Shown: positions 33,874 to 44,682, counted from the stretch's first letter. The stretch is DNA of 64,000 nucleotides from Hyalangium versicolor (GCF_020103695.1 NZ_JAHXBF010000007.1:62001-126000), one strand, 5' to 3'. Program-made: numbers and translations. Notes: generated from the sequence alone by a model not told the origin.

Positions 33874-34515
33874 ATGACGCGCCTGACGACAGAGCAGATC
33901 CATCAAAACGAGGTCTTCACCGATCTGGACCTCCAACACGCCGACCTCTCCGGCAAGGAATTCTCCGGCTGCACCTTCCGCCACGTGAAGCTACAGGAGA
34001 GCCGATGGAACCGGGCTCGCCTCGAGGACTGCGTCTTCGAGGACTGCGATCTCACCCGCATGAACCCCTCGCAGATGAGAGCCATGGGCGTGACCTTCCG
34101 CCAGTCGAAGCTGATGGGCATCGACTGGACCGAGGTGGCACGCAATCCCGTGTTGAGCTTCGAGGAGTGCGACCTTCGATATTCCTCATTCGTCGGAACG
34201 AACCTGAGCAAGGCCGTCTTCCGCGCGTGCAAGGCCGCCGAGGCCAACTTCATCCAGTGCAACCTTGCCCACGCGGACTTCAGTCAGACCCAACTCACGG
34301 GCGCGAACTTCGAGGACTCGGACCTGACCCTGGCCAACTTCGCCACCGCGGACGGCGCCTTCTTGAATCCCGCCAAGAACAACGTGAAGGGCACACGCAT
34401 CCCGGTCGAGAGCGCCGTGCTGCTGGCCCTGTTCCTGGGCATGCACGTGGAGGGCTACAGCGAGGAGCCAGTGCCCGAGCGGCAGAGCAGCCGGCGACGT
34501 GGACGCAAAGCGTAG
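33874..34515 (+). CDS. Pentapeptide-repeat protein, Qnr/McbG-like
   Basis: The 213-residue soluble protein consists almost wholly of pentapeptide repeats (residues ~14-165: FTDLDLQHADLSGKEF..., RLEDCVFEDCDLTRMN, ANFIQCNLAHADFSQTQL). The repeat helix is interrupted near 68-95, as in Qnr proteins, which have loops, and is followed by a C-terminal hydrophobic helix (ESAVLLALFLGM) with a basic tail. Qnr-type proteins mimic DNA and protect gyrase from quinolones or microcins. Whether this one does so is inference. No phage or integron context. Confidence 0.87.
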   Translation: MTRLTTEQIHQNEVFTDLDLQHADLSGKEFSGCTFRHVKLQESRWNRARLEDCVFEDCDLTRMNPSQMRAMGVTFRQSKLMGIDWTEVARNPVLSFEECDLRYSSFVGTNLSKAVFRACKAAEANFIQCNLAHADFSQTQLTGANFEDSDLTLANFATADGAFLNPAKNNVKGTRIPVESAVLLALFLGMHVEGYSEEPVPERQSSRRRGRKA

Positions 34516-34554
34516 CCCCCGGCCCCAGGTGGACGCATGCGAGGTACCCGCGGC

Positions 34555-35523
34555 TCAGCGGCGCTTGCCGGCTGCCGGGGTGGGCCAGGCGAAGCTGTAT
34601 TCGCGTTCCTCGCGCTCCTCGCGCTCCTGGTCCGAGACCTGCATCTTCGTCACCTGCGCCATGCGTGCGCTGTAGGGGCGCAGGGTGGCGACATCCGTCA
34701 CGACCGCCACCGTGGAGACGCGGCGCGCCGACTTGAGCATCGCGTCGAAGTCCGGCGCCTGGCTCTGGGGAGCGGAGGACTGCATCATCTGCGAGAACAC
34801 ACCCACCATCGCCTTGCGAAAGGGCTCTCCCTCGAGCACCGTCTCCATCTCCAGGCGCGCCGAGCCCTTGTAGGCCGCATCCGGTCCACGGTGGTGCACT
34901 GTCACCGTACTGTCCACGGAGCCCGAGGGCAGCTGCACCGGCAACGTCCCCGAGCGCTTATCGCCAGCGGCCAGATCGGTGCCCACCCAGGCCCCTACCC
35001 ACGTGCTCCAGAAGTCCGCCGTCCGCTGTTTCATCATCTGCGCCATCGCCGGTTGTGCCAGCACCTTGCGCACCTGCTCGCGCATGCCCTTCTCCTCGGG
35101 GATGAGCGCGAGGGCTCGCTCGAAGGCCTCTTCCATCCCGACCACGTCCTCCACCTGCCCCTCGGCCGAGATCAACAATGTGGGAGCAACGCTCGCCAAC
35201 GCCGTGGCCACCTTCAGCTCCGGCGGCACCGCGCCCTGGGAGACGGCCCGACCGTCCACCTCCAGGAAGCGGAACTTGTCCAGCTTCAACTCGTACCCGC
35301 CACCCTGACGCGCCGACAGCACCGCGTCGTAGCTCACCACCGAGCGCTTGCCCTTCTTGAGGATGCGCTCGGTCACCGTCACCCGCGACGGTGCGGACCA
35401 GGCGAAGCGCAGCGTCGGCCCCGCCTCGGGAGCCACCGCCTTCGGAGCAACGCGGGCGGACTCTTCGGCGAGGGCAGGACCGGTCGTGAACAGCAGCGCA
35501 ACCACGGGCAACATGAAGCGCAT
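34555..35523 (-). CDS. Secreted hypothetical protein, 322 aa
   Basis: Signal peptide MRFMLPVVALLFTTGPALA is followed by a mature domain with no recognised family. Strands such as RFAWSAPSRVTVTERIL and YELKLDKFRFLEVDG and a helical middle (GMEEAFERALALIPEEKGMREQVRKVL) suggest a two-domain periplasmic protein. It ends with a charged tail (SDQEREEREERE) and AGKRR. It is convergent with the pentapeptide gene and divergent from the M48 peptidase gene. Confidence 0.72.
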   Translation of the reverse strand: MRFMLPVVALLFTTGPALAEESARVAPKAVAPEAGPTLRFAWSAPSRVTVTERILKKGKRSVVSYDAVLSARQGGGYELKLDKFRFLEVDGRAVSQGAVPPELKVATALASVAPTLLISAEGQVEDVVGMEEAFERALALIPEEKGMREQVRKVLAQPAMAQMMKQRTADFWSTWVGAWVGTDLAAGDKRSGTLPVQLPSGSVDSTVTVHHRGPDAAYKGSARLEMETVLEGEPFRKAMVGVFSQMMQSSAPQSQAPDFDAMLKSARRVSTVAVVTDVATLRPYSARMAQVTKMQVSDQEREEREEREYSFAWPTPAAGKRR

Positions 35524-35646
35524 CGGAAACTCCTCGTTCGGGTGTGGCGTGGGCTGCGCCTATAACACAGTGCGGCGCTCTTCCATGTCACGGAGAGAGG
35601 GCATCTGGGCACCCAGGGGTGAGCCGACATAGCCTCTCCCCCGTCC

Positions 35647-36840
35647 ATGGAGCCCATCTTCACTCCCGACCAGCTGGCAGAGATCAAGGCGTACAGCCTG
35701 CCCTATTACATCCGTGCCGCCGTGAACCCCTTCATCTACGTGGGGTTCCTGGCGCTGATGCTCGGGCCGCTCAACGGGCCCTTCTACCGCTTCGCCCAGG
35801 CTACGGCGGCCTGGCTCGATGCTCGGCTGGGCTTCCTGCGCACCGCACCCGTCAGCCGCGTGTTCCTCCGAGCCCTGGACACGCTCTGGGGCGAGCCCGG
35901 CTGGGGCACAGCGCTGCTGTTCTCCCTCTTCGTCGATCTCAGCCTGAAGCTCGTCACCGCGCCCATCGACTTCTACTTCGGCTACATCCTCGAGCACCGC
36001 TACGGCATGTCCACGTACACACCGCTCGGGTATGCGAGGGACGAGCTCAAGCAATTGCTGGCGAGCGTGTTCATCGTCTCCGCGTTGGTGCTGGGACTCT
36101 ATGGCCTGGCGCGGCGGCTCCGGCGCTGGTGGCTCGTGCTGGGAGTGCCCGTGGCCCTGCTCATGCTCGTGGCCGCGGCACTCGACCCGTACCGCAGCCG
36201 CGCCTTCTTCGATCAGACGCCGCTGGAGCCCGGCCCCCTGCGCACCCACCTCACCGAGCTGATGGCCCGCGCGAACATCCCCTTCTCGGATGTGCTGGTG
36301 GAGAAGACGTCCGTCGCCTCCAATCGCGTCCAGGCCTACTTCGCGGGCCAGGGCCCCACGCGCACCATCGTGCTCAACGATGTCCTCATCCGCGAGTTCA
36401 CCGAGGGCGAGATCCTCGCCGCCGTCGCCCACGAGGCCGGCCACGTCAATGAGTCCCAGTGGCCCGCTCGCATTGCCTCCTCCGTGGCGCTGGTGGCCTT
36501 CCTCTTCGTTCTCGACCGGCTGCTGCGGCTGTCAGCGGCACGCGGCTGGTTCGGAGCCACCCGGTTCGCGGACACTCGCACCCTGCCGCTCATCCCTCTG
36601 CTGCTCTACATCGTGATGACGGCAGCGGCGCCTTTCTCCGCCGCATTCTCCCGGGAACGCGAGCGCGAAGCCGACCGCTACGCCCTGCGCCTCACGCAGG
36701 ATCCCGCCACGTTCCGTCAGATGCTCGTGAAGGCCGCGCGGCTGAACAAGATGGACCCCGAACCTCCTCGGTGGGTGGTCATCAAGGGCCTCACCCACCC
36801 GCCCATCGGCGAGCGCATCGCCGATGTCTCCACTCCCTGA
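35647..36840 (+). CDS. M48-family (Ste24/CAAX protease-like) membrane metallopeptidase
   Basis: The 397-residue protein has an N-terminal membrane region of about four helices, a cytosolic zinc site with VAHEAGHVNES (HExxH in the form HEAGH, near residue 263) and the third ligand Glu in REREREADRYAL, and two further helices between them. The layout matches Ste24-like M48A peptidases. In bacteria such enzymes act in membrane-protein quality control or outer-membrane assembly. The exact role is open. Confidence 0.92.
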   Translation: MEPIFTPDQLAEIKAYSLPYYIRAAVNPFIYVGFLALMLGPLNGPFYRFAQATAAWLDARLGFLRTAPVSRVFLRALDTLWGEPGWGTALLFSLFVDLSLKLVTAPIDFYFGYILEHRYGMSTYTPLGYARDELKQLLASVFIVSALVLGLYGLARRLRRWWLVLGVPVALLMLVAAALDPYRSRAFFDQTPLEPGPLRTHLTELMARANIPFSDVLVEKTSVASNRVQAYFAGQGPTRTIVLNDVLIREFTEGEILAAVAHEAGHVNESQWPARIASSVALVAFLFVLDRLLRLSAARGWFGATRFADTRTLPLIPLLLYIVMTAAAPFSAAFSREREREADRYALRLTQDPATFRQMLVKAARLNKMDPEPPRWVVIKGLTHPPIGERIADVSTP

Positions 36841-36973
36841 AAACAGCGGCCGGCAGGGGGCCCTCTCACCATGCCCGCTTCCCTCACGGGCCCACCCGCC
36901 GACCACCGCCGCCGAACGCTCCCCAAGAGCCCGACGGTCCCTGATCACCCCCTTCCCCACCTGACCGCTGGCA

Positions 36974-37453
36974 CTACGCCTGCGGGTTGCCCTTCATCTT
37001 CTCCACCGCCACCAGCGTGATGGCCTTCACCAGCGCCCGAGCCCGGCGGCCCGCGGCCGTCTCGCCGTGCGGATCCGCCTCCACCGCGTTGGCCACGTCC
37101 GTGAAGCCCTGCCGCTGCCCCTGCCGCAGGTACAGCTCACCGCGGTTCACCAGCGCCACCGGGTTGCGAGGATCGCGCTCGAGCGCCGCGCTGTACTCGG
37201 TGATGGCCTCCGGCAGCCGGCCCATCTTCTGGTACACGGTTCCGAGCGCCGCCCGGCTCGCCGCGTCCTTCGGGTTCCCCTCCACCAGCCCCTCGAAGAG
37301 GATGCGCGCCTCCTCGTAGCGCCCCGCCGCCGCGAGCTCACACCCCACCTGCGCGATCGCCTTCGCCTCCTCGAAGGTCATCCCCTCCACCTCCGCCCAC
37401 GTCGCCTCGCCTCGCGCGAACGCCTTCAGCTTCTGCACCGTCTGGTTCTCCAT
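36974..37453 (-). CDS. TPR protein resembling LcrH/SycD-type type III chaperones
   Basis: This 159-residue product starts at ATG 37453, chosen for GGGAG eight bases upstream. It has three TPR units (about 31-130: AKAIAQVGCELAAAGRYEEA, AASRAALGTVYQKMGRLPEA, PVALVNRGELYLRQGQRQGF). Length, three TPRs and a helical tail match class II chaperones of type III translocators. The gene lies 42 bp downstream of an HrpF/NolX-like gene in the same orientation, which supports a chaperone-client pair. TPR proteins are common, so the chaperone role is inference. Confidence 0.72.
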   Translation of the reverse strand: MENQTVQKLKAFARGEATWAEVEGMTFEEAKAIAQVGCELAAAGRYEEARILFEGLVEGNPKDAASRAALGTVYQKMGRLPEAITEYSAALERDPRNPVALVNRGELYLRQGQRQGFTDVANAVEADPHGETAAGRRARALVKAITLVAVEKMKGNPQA

Positions 37454-37495
37454 CGTCGTATCTCCCTGGTACTTGATGATGCGTCCCATGGCGGC

Positions 37496-38698
37496 TCAGG
37501 CTCGGCCCATGTTCTCGATGGCCTGCTTCGCCATCTCGTTGAACTTGGAAGAGATGTTGCTCATCAGGTCGAACATCTGTTTCCGCTTCTCCATCAGCTT
37601 CTGGAGGCGCAGGTTCAGCTGCTCCATCGTCGTCTCCAGCTTCGCCTCGCGGGCCCGGCTGCTCTCGTCCGTGCCCAGGCCCGCTCGCTCGTCGCGCACG
37701 CTCGCCATCTCCTTCATCACGTCGAGGATCTCGTCGTCCGTGTCGCGCGTGATCAGCGTGAGGATGGCCTGCAACTTCTCCTCCAGGCTCATGTTCGGGT
37801 TGTTGATGATGTCGTTGACGCTGTTCGAACTCGCCGGGGGCTTCGGCAGAGGGCTCGGTACGGGCGTCGTCGGCCGCGGACAGGTCTCCACGGGAGTCGT
37901 CGGCTGACCGCACGGTGGAGAGCCCTGCGACGGCGCCGGAGCCGACGGCGCGGGAGCTGGCGTGGACGGGGCGGGAGTCGGCTGCGGCTGTGACGGCTGA
38001 CGCACACCGTGGCGAGCGATGTCGCTGTTCACCTTCGTCAACGCCTGCTGCACGTCCAACTGGCTGATGGTGCCATCGACGCTCCCTCCCTTCCCCGCCG
38101 TGTCCACCATGTTGCGGTACTCGGGGTGCTCGACGAGGAAGCGGGCTGCGTTGCGCAGCGCGGGAGACAGCGTCGAGAGGTTCGCGGCCATCGCGAGCGT
38201 CTGCGCGTCGATCTTCCCGTCCCGCTTGCCGCACAGCGTGTCGAGCATGTCGAAGTTGGCGGCCAGCGTGCGCAGCGCATCCCGGTACTCGAGAACGGAG
38301 GGATCCAAGGTGCCGGCACTGCTCGTACCAGTGCTGGAGGTACTCGCGGCCCGCTCGCGAATCGCGCTGGCCGTGGACTGAATGGCCTCCCACGTCATCT
38401 TCTTCGTCTTGGGAGCCGCCGAGGCCGTGTGCTCCTCGGGCGCGTAGCCCTCCTGCGCCTTGGCCGCATCCGGGCTGGGGCAGAACTCCGTCTGCGCCGG
38501 CGGGTTCTTCTGCAACTCCGACATGACGCCCAGCGCGCCGCTGGCGGTCATCATCACGTTGCCGGACACCACTCCGACCGCCGCCTTGATGGAGTTCGTC
38601 AGCATCGGGGGAAGGCCCAGCTTGTCCCCCGCGAAATCGACCGCGGACGCCATCGGCCCGGCCAACGTGTTCACTGCGTTCTTGATGAAATCGAGCAT
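37496..38698 (-). CDS. HrpF/NolX-like putative type III secretion translocator
   Basis: The 400-residue protein starts at ATG 38698, with GGGAGG four bases upstream. Residues 1-60 contain a hydrophobic stretch (SIKAAVGVVSGNVMMTASGALGVM). Residues 133-225 hold paired EF-hand-like segments: LCGKRDGKIDAQTL, LSPALRNAARFLVEHPEYRNM, VDTAGKGGSVDGTISQLD. These closely follow the repeat 'LDTAGKGG.xDGKIS' of Xanthomonas HrpF and rhizobial NolX. A Pro-rich linker (about 233-295) leads to a C-terminal coiled coil (about 305-395). HrpF/NolX form pores in host membranes. No type III apparatus genes are seen in this window. Confidence 0.68.
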   Translation of the reverse strand: MLDFIKNAVNTLAGPMASAVDFAGDKLGLPPMLTNSIKAAVGVVSGNVMMTASGALGVMSELQKNPPAQTEFCPSPDAAKAQEGYAPEEHTASAAPKTKKMTWEAIQSTASAIRERAASTSSTGTSSAGTLDPSVLEYRDALRTLAANFDMLDTLCGKRDGKIDAQTLAMAANLSTLSPALRNAARFLVEHPEYRNMVDTAGKGGSVDGTISQLDVQQALTKVNSDIARHGVRQPSQPQPTPAPSTPAPAPSAPAPSQGSPPCGQPTTPVETCPRPTTPVPSPLPKPPASSNSVNDIINNPNMSLEEKLQAILTLITRDTDDEILDVMKEMASVRDERAGLGTDESSRAREAKLETTMEQLNLRLQKLMEKRKQMFDLMSNISSKFNEMAKQAIENMGRA

Positions 38699-38906
38699 GT
38701 TGCCTCCCGCGCGTCGGGAAAGAGTTGGGTGCAGCAAGCCGCCGCGCATCGGACGGGCCAGACCGATTGCACCCGCGATGCCGAGCCCTTCGGCTGCTCC
38801 GCTCCCAACGAATTCAGCCGGTTAGGTTCGGCACCCAACGGCGCTCCGTCTCGCTTCGCGGACGGTGCGGTCTACGGAACGAGATTGCGATTAGAGTCCC
38901 GCGCCC

Positions 38907-39359
38907 ATGCGGACCCTGGGCCTGGACGTGGGCACCAAGACCATCGGGGTGGCTGTCTCGGACGGGCTCGGGCTGACGGCCCAGGCCGTCACCACGATAC
39001 GGCGCACCAACCTCAAGGCGGACCTCGTGGCCCTCGCGGACCTCGCACGCGAGCACGAGGCCTCACGCCTCGTCGTGGGCCTGCCCCTCAACATGGACGG
39101 CTCGGAGGGCCCGCGCGCCGAGGCCTCCCGGAAGTTCGCGGACGCGGCAAGCCAAGCGCTGGGCCTGCCCGTGGAGTTCTGGGACGAGCGGCTGTCCACC
39201 GTGGCCGCCGAGCGAACCCTGCTCGAAGCGGACCTCTCCCGAGCCAAGCGCCGCCAGGTCATCGATCAGGTGGCCGCGCAGTTCATCCTCCAGGGCTGGC
39301 TGGATGCCCGCAGCGCCACCGCCGATGTCCACGCGGACGACTTCGATCCGGAGGCATGA
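38907..39359 (+). CDS. ruvX: Putative pre-16S rRNA nuclease / Holliday junction resolvase YqgF
   Basis: The 150-residue RNase H-fold protein has LGLDVGTKTIGVAVSD (first catalytic Asp), VVGLPLNMDGSEGP, and FWDERLSTVAAERTLLE (Glu) plus the C-terminal VIDQVAAQFILQGWLD (Asp). It is full length. The family processes the 16S rRNA 5' end. The gene is divergent from the translocator-like gene, with 208 bp between. Confidence 0.94.
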   Translation: MRTLGLDVGTKTIGVAVSDGLGLTAQAVTTIRRTNLKADLVALADLAREHEASRLVVGLPLNMDGSEGPRAEASRKFADAASQALGLPVEFWDERLSTVAAERTLLEADLSRAKRRQVIDQVAAQFILQGWLDARSATADVHADDFDPEA

Positions 39360-39383
39360 GCGCCAGACTGGCGCAGCCTCCCA

Positions 39384-40970
39384 CTACGGCCGCAGCCGAT
39401 ACACATGCACGGGCGCGGAGAAGCCCTCCATCTCCTCATAGGAGACGGCTCCCAGCGTCAGGATGCGCCCCTCCAGCTTCACCCAGGACTCCCGGGCCAG
39501 CCCTCCCGCGTCGAAGCGCACCAGGTACTCGGGCCGATTCTTCTCCACCCGCTGCTGGAAATCGGGCCAGCGCAGCCGCACCAGCCTCTCCTCGGGCAGC
39601 CCGGCGAAGAACGCGAGCTGCAAGTCCATGTACCGGTCATCGCTGTCGAGCACCAGCGACTTGCCCTTCCCCGCCACCTCCGCCTCGACGAAGCGCACCG
39701 CCTCCATCACCGGCTGGGGGTTCGTGGAGATCGGACTCACGGGCCGCAGCGAATCCCGCCAACCCCCGTCCTCGCGGAACGTGGAGATCCCCAGCCCCAC
39801 CGGCATCACCACCGCGAGCGCGATGCTCCCTCCCGCCACCGCCTTGCCCGCCCCCTCGCCCCACGCCCGCACGCACGCCTGCAAGCCCAGCACCACGAAC
39901 GGCAGCAGCAACACCACCTGCGTCACCGTGAAGCGCCCGAGCGGCAGGAAGTTGAGCAGCACCGCCGCCCGGAAGGCGTAGTACGCCGCGGGCACCAGCG
40001 CCGCCAGCACCAGCCACCGCAGCTCCGGCCGCTCGCGCCACGCCTTCACCATCCCCACCACGCCCAGCAGCGCCACCCCCGGCGTCAACGTGAAGAGCGC
40101 AATCGCCGGCCAGAAGCCGATCCCCTGCGCCCGCAGCCACCAGTCCTTCGCCCCTCCGCCCGAGCTCGCCACCCAGCTCCTGTGGAACTCGTCGATGTAC
40201 GTGATGGGATAGAACGGATCGCCGTGCGCCAGCTCGTTGCCCTGCATCCACAGCAGCGGAAAGGGCAGGCACATCAGCCCGAACGACACAGCCATCGTCA
40301 CGCCCGCCACCTTGTCCCGGCTCCACAGCAGCGGCATCACCGCCAACAGCGGGATATACATCCACGCGTCGTACCGCAACGCGCACGCCAGGTTCAGCAC
40401 CACCGCCGCGCCGAACAGTGGCCCGAACCGGCGCTCGTCCAGCGCCTGCCCGAACAGCGCGAACACGCTCAACATGAAGAACAGCGCCACCGCCTCGCTC
40501 GCCGCCGTCGTGGACAACTGCAGGTGCATCCCCCACACGGAGAAGGCCAGGCACGCCCACACCCCCGCACGCCATCCGAAGAAGCGCCGCGTCAATGCGA
40601 ACAGCGGCACCACCGACAGCACTCCGAACAGCAGGCTCACCGCCCGGCCCGCGTGCTCGCGCTCCACCACCGTCAGCGCCGCCCCCACCATGTAGAGGTG
40701 CAGCGGTCCGAACTGCGCCGCCCCGTCCTGGAACGATCGGATGAAGTGCGGCACCTGCAGCCAGCGCTCCGCCAACTCCGTGCGCGCCACCGCGTCCCCG
40801 TACAGGTTCTCGTTCACCGGGAACACCACCAGCCGAGGCACCAACGCCGCGACGATCAGCAGTCCAAGGAGCAGCCGCGTGCTCGGCTCACGCTCAGGCT
40901 CGGGGACCGCCGACAACATGGGCTCGGCAGAGGGGGTGGGTGCGGAAACAGGAGACAGAGCGGACGCCAT
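39384..40970 (-). CDS. Glycosyltransferase family 39-like membrane protein
   Basis: The protein is ~528 residues from ATG 40970 (ATG 41003 possible). After a cytosolic Pro/Ser/Glu N-terminus come ~11 membrane helices. The first periplasmic loop has acidic residues (NENLYGDAVARTELAERWL), as in PMT/ArnT-type GT-C enzymes that use lipid-linked sugar donors. The C-terminal ~130 residues are a soluble periplasmic domain (FVEAEVAGKGKSLVLDSDDRYMDLQLAFF). Substrate unknown. Convergent with ruvX. Confidence 0.8.
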   Translation of the reverse strand: MASALSPVSAPTPSAEPMLSAVPEPEREPSTRLLLGLLIVAALVPRLVVFPVNENLYGDAVARTELAERWLQVPHFIRSFQDGAAQFGPLHLYMVGAALTVVEREHAGRAVSLLFGVLSVVPLFALTRRFFGWRAGVWACLAFSVWGMHLQLSTTAASEAVALFFMLSVFALFGQALDERRFGPLFGAAVVLNLACALRYDAWMYIPLLAVMPLLWSRDKVAGVTMAVSFGLMCLPFPLLWMQGNELAHGDPFYPITYIDEFHRSWVASSGGGAKDWWLRAQGIGFWPAIALFTLTPGVALLGVVGMVKAWRERPELRWLVLAALVPAAYYAFRAAVLLNFLPLGRFTVTQVVLLLPFVVLGLQACVRAWGEGAGKAVAGGSIALAVVMPVGLGISTFREDGGWRDSLRPVSPISTNPQPVMEAVRFVEAEVAGKGKSLVLDSDDRYMDLQLAFFAGLPEERLVRLRWPDFQQRVEKNRPEYLVRFDAGGLARESWVKLEGRILTLGAVSYEEMEGFSAPVHVYRLRP

Positions 40971-41271
40971 GGGAGCGCGCCAGGATACGCAGGCAGGGAT
41001 CATTTCCAAGCGCCCCCTGCTCCCTTGCCTGCTCCCTCTCCAACCCCTCGCCCTGCTCACTCCCCGACACTCCCGCCTCCCTGGGGAATGTCCTACTTCC
41101 ACCTCTTCCCGCCCCAGAGCGTGGGTTGCATGTCACAACCCCCCATCGTTATGTCCCTCTACATGAGACATTGCCCCACACAGGGGAGGTGCGATCCGGG
41201 AAACACCGCCCTCGGACGTTCACTGATGGGGACAAGCCCCGAAGGACCCTACCCGCCGGGGCTCAGGTCCT

Positions 41272-41277
41272 TATAAT
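41272..41277 (+). promoter_or_regulatory. Candidate -10 box (TATAAT) upstream of prkA
   Basis: An exact TATAAT in very GC-rich DNA stands out. No good -35 hexamer is found 16-18 bp upstream. If used, transcription would start near 41284 and leave a ~220-nt leader before prkA. Confidence 0.3.
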
Positions 41278-41367
41278 CAAGCTGCCTTTTCACCCCGTGG
41301 AGGGGGTGCCCCCATCAGGCCCTCCCGACACGTGCTGACCACGCGGTCCCACTCCGCGGCGGGGTCC

Positions 41368-41462
41368 CGAAGGGGCGCCAGAAGCGTTGTTGCCTGGGAC
41401 CCGCTGACGGGGTGCATCGGAATGGGTCTCCACCCCCCCAGGTTCAAATTCTGGCCCCTCGT
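41368..41462 (+). ncRNA. tRNA-Ser-like cloverleaf element in the prkA leader
   Basis: All arms of a class II tRNA can be drawn. The acceptor is AGGGG/CCCCT, extendable with a bulge. A D-like stem CCAG/CTGG (41378-41397) has a 12-base loop. An anticodon-like stem ACCC/GGGT (41399-41413) has a seven-base loop carrying TGA. A variable arm GGGT/ACCC follows (near 41424-41435), then a T-arm CCAGG-TTCAAAT-TCTGG (41438-41454). However, T8, the D-loop GG, T33 and C61 are all missing. It is not a normal tRNA gene. It may be a decayed tRNA, a structured leader with a T-loop, or chance. Confidence 0.25.
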
Positions 41463-41468
41463 GTGCGC
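41452..41468 (+). promoter_or_regulatory. Weak sigma-54-like promoter before prkA
   Basis: CTGGC...GTGC has the required GG-N10-GC spacing and would start transcription about 26 bp before the prkA ATG. Five of the consensus positions mismatch. Sigma-54 control is known for enterobacterial yeaG, so the position is suggestive. It overlaps the cloverleaf-like element. Confidence 0.22.
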
Positions 41469-41503
41469 GACTCCCGCGTTCACGGGTGGCCCCGAGGAGC
41501 GAC

Positions 41504-43567
<2,064 letters not shown>

Positions 43568-43569
43568 GC

Positions 43570-44682
43570 GTGTCCCTGAAGATCCACCAAGACCACGCCC
43601 GCTTCAAGGCGATCGTCCGAGGGAAGATCAAGGCCAATCTGCGCAAGTACGTGCAGAAGGGCGAGATGCTCGGCAAGAAGGGGAAGGATGCCATCTCCAT
43701 CCCCATCCCCTTCATCGACATCCCTCGCTTCAAGTATGGCCACAAGGAACAGGGCGGCGTCGGGCAGGGGGATGGTGAGGTGGGTCAGTCGCTCGGCCCC
43801 GGGCAGGTTCAGCCCGGGGACGGACACGGCCAGGCCGGCCAGGGCGAGGGAGAGCACGCCCTGGAGGTCGACGTCACCCTCGATGAGCTGGCGCAGATCC
43901 TCGGCGAGGAGCTGCAGCTGCCCAACATCGAGCGCCGGCACAACGAGAAGATCGTCACCCAGAAGATCAAGTACACCGGCATCAACACCACCGGTCCGGA
44001 GTCGCTCCGCCACTTCAAGCGCACCTTCAAGCAGGCGCTGAAGCGGCAGATCGCCACCGGCACGTACGATCCCAAGAAGCCCGTCATCATCCCCACGCGC
44101 GAGGATCGCCGCTACCGCAGCTACAAGCTGCAGGACCTGCCGGAGACCAACGCCGTCATCATCTACATGATGGACGTGTCCGGCTCGATGGGCGACGAGC
44201 AGAAGGAGATCGTCCGCATCGAGAGCTTCTGGCTCGATACGTGGCTGCGCCACCAGTACAAGGGGCTGGAGTCCCGCTACATCATCCACGACGCGGTGGC
44301 TCGCGAGGTGGACCGGGACACCTTCTTCCACACCCGCGAGTCCGGCGGCACGATGATCTCCAGCGCCTACAAGCTGTGCCGCGAGATCATCCAGGCCGAC
44401 TATCCGAAGAGCGCGTGGAACATCTACCCGTTCCACTTCTCGGACGGCGACAACTGGAGCGCGGACGACACGCGCCAGTGCATCGACATGCTGAAGAACG
44501 ACATCCTGCCCGGCGTGAACCAGTTCGCGTATGGCCAGGTGGAGAGCCCCTACGGCAGCGGCCAGTTCATCAAGGACCTGCGCGAGGCCGTGGGCGATCA
44601 GACGAACGTCGCCCTCAGCGAGATCGCCGACAAGGACGCCATCTACAACTCCATCAAGGACTTCCTCGGCAAGGGCCGATGA
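43570..44682 (+). CDS. yeaH: YeaH/YhbH family protein (DUF444, VWA domain)
   Basis: The 370-residue protein starts at GTG 43570, two bases after the prkA stop; AAGGAG of its ribosome-binding site overlaps the prkA end. The N-terminus has basic helices and a Gly/Gln-rich linker (about 65-95). A von Willebrand A-like fold then carries the MIDAS motif DVSGSMG near residue 202 and FSDGDNWS. The family is always found with prkA and usually spoVR. Function as a partner of the kinase is inferred from this conserved linkage. Cytosolic. Confidence 0.94.
   Translation: MSLKIHQDHARFKAIVRGKIKANLRKYVQKGEMLGKKGKDAISIPIPFIDIPRFKYGHKEQGGVGQGDGEVGQSLGPGQVQPGDGHGQAGQGEGEHALEVDVTLDELAQILGEELQLPNIERRHNEKIVTQKIKYTGINTTGPESLRHFKRTFKQALKRQIATGTYDPKKPVIIPTREDRRYRSYKLQDLPETNAVIIYMMDVSGSMGDEQKEIVRIESFWLDTWLRHQYKGLESRYIIHDAVAREVDRDTFFHTRESGGTMISSAYKLCREIIQADYPKSAWNIYPFHFSDGDNWSADDTRQCIDMLKNDILPGVNQFAYGQVESPYGSGQFIKDLREAVGDQTNVALSEIADKDAIYNSIKDFLGKGR

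Larger units (their letters stand above)
40971..41503. other. 533-bp non-coding region upstream of prkA, rich in hairpins
   Basis: No supported gene. Seen on the plus strand: GGGTTG-N7-CAACCC (41123-41141), a TATAAT at 41272-41277, CACCCC-N6-GGGGTG (41291-41308), a cloverleaf-like element at 41368-41462, and the prkA ribosome-binding site GAGGAG just before 41504. The first ~100 bp belongs to the upstream region of the minus-strand glycosyltransferase. Confidence 0.55.

Noticed and set aside
41368..41462. Functional tRNA-Ser(UGA) gene
   Set aside because: Arms can be paired, but T8, the D-loop GG, T33 and C61 are absent and the acceptor stem needs a bulge. It is reported only as a tRNA-like element.
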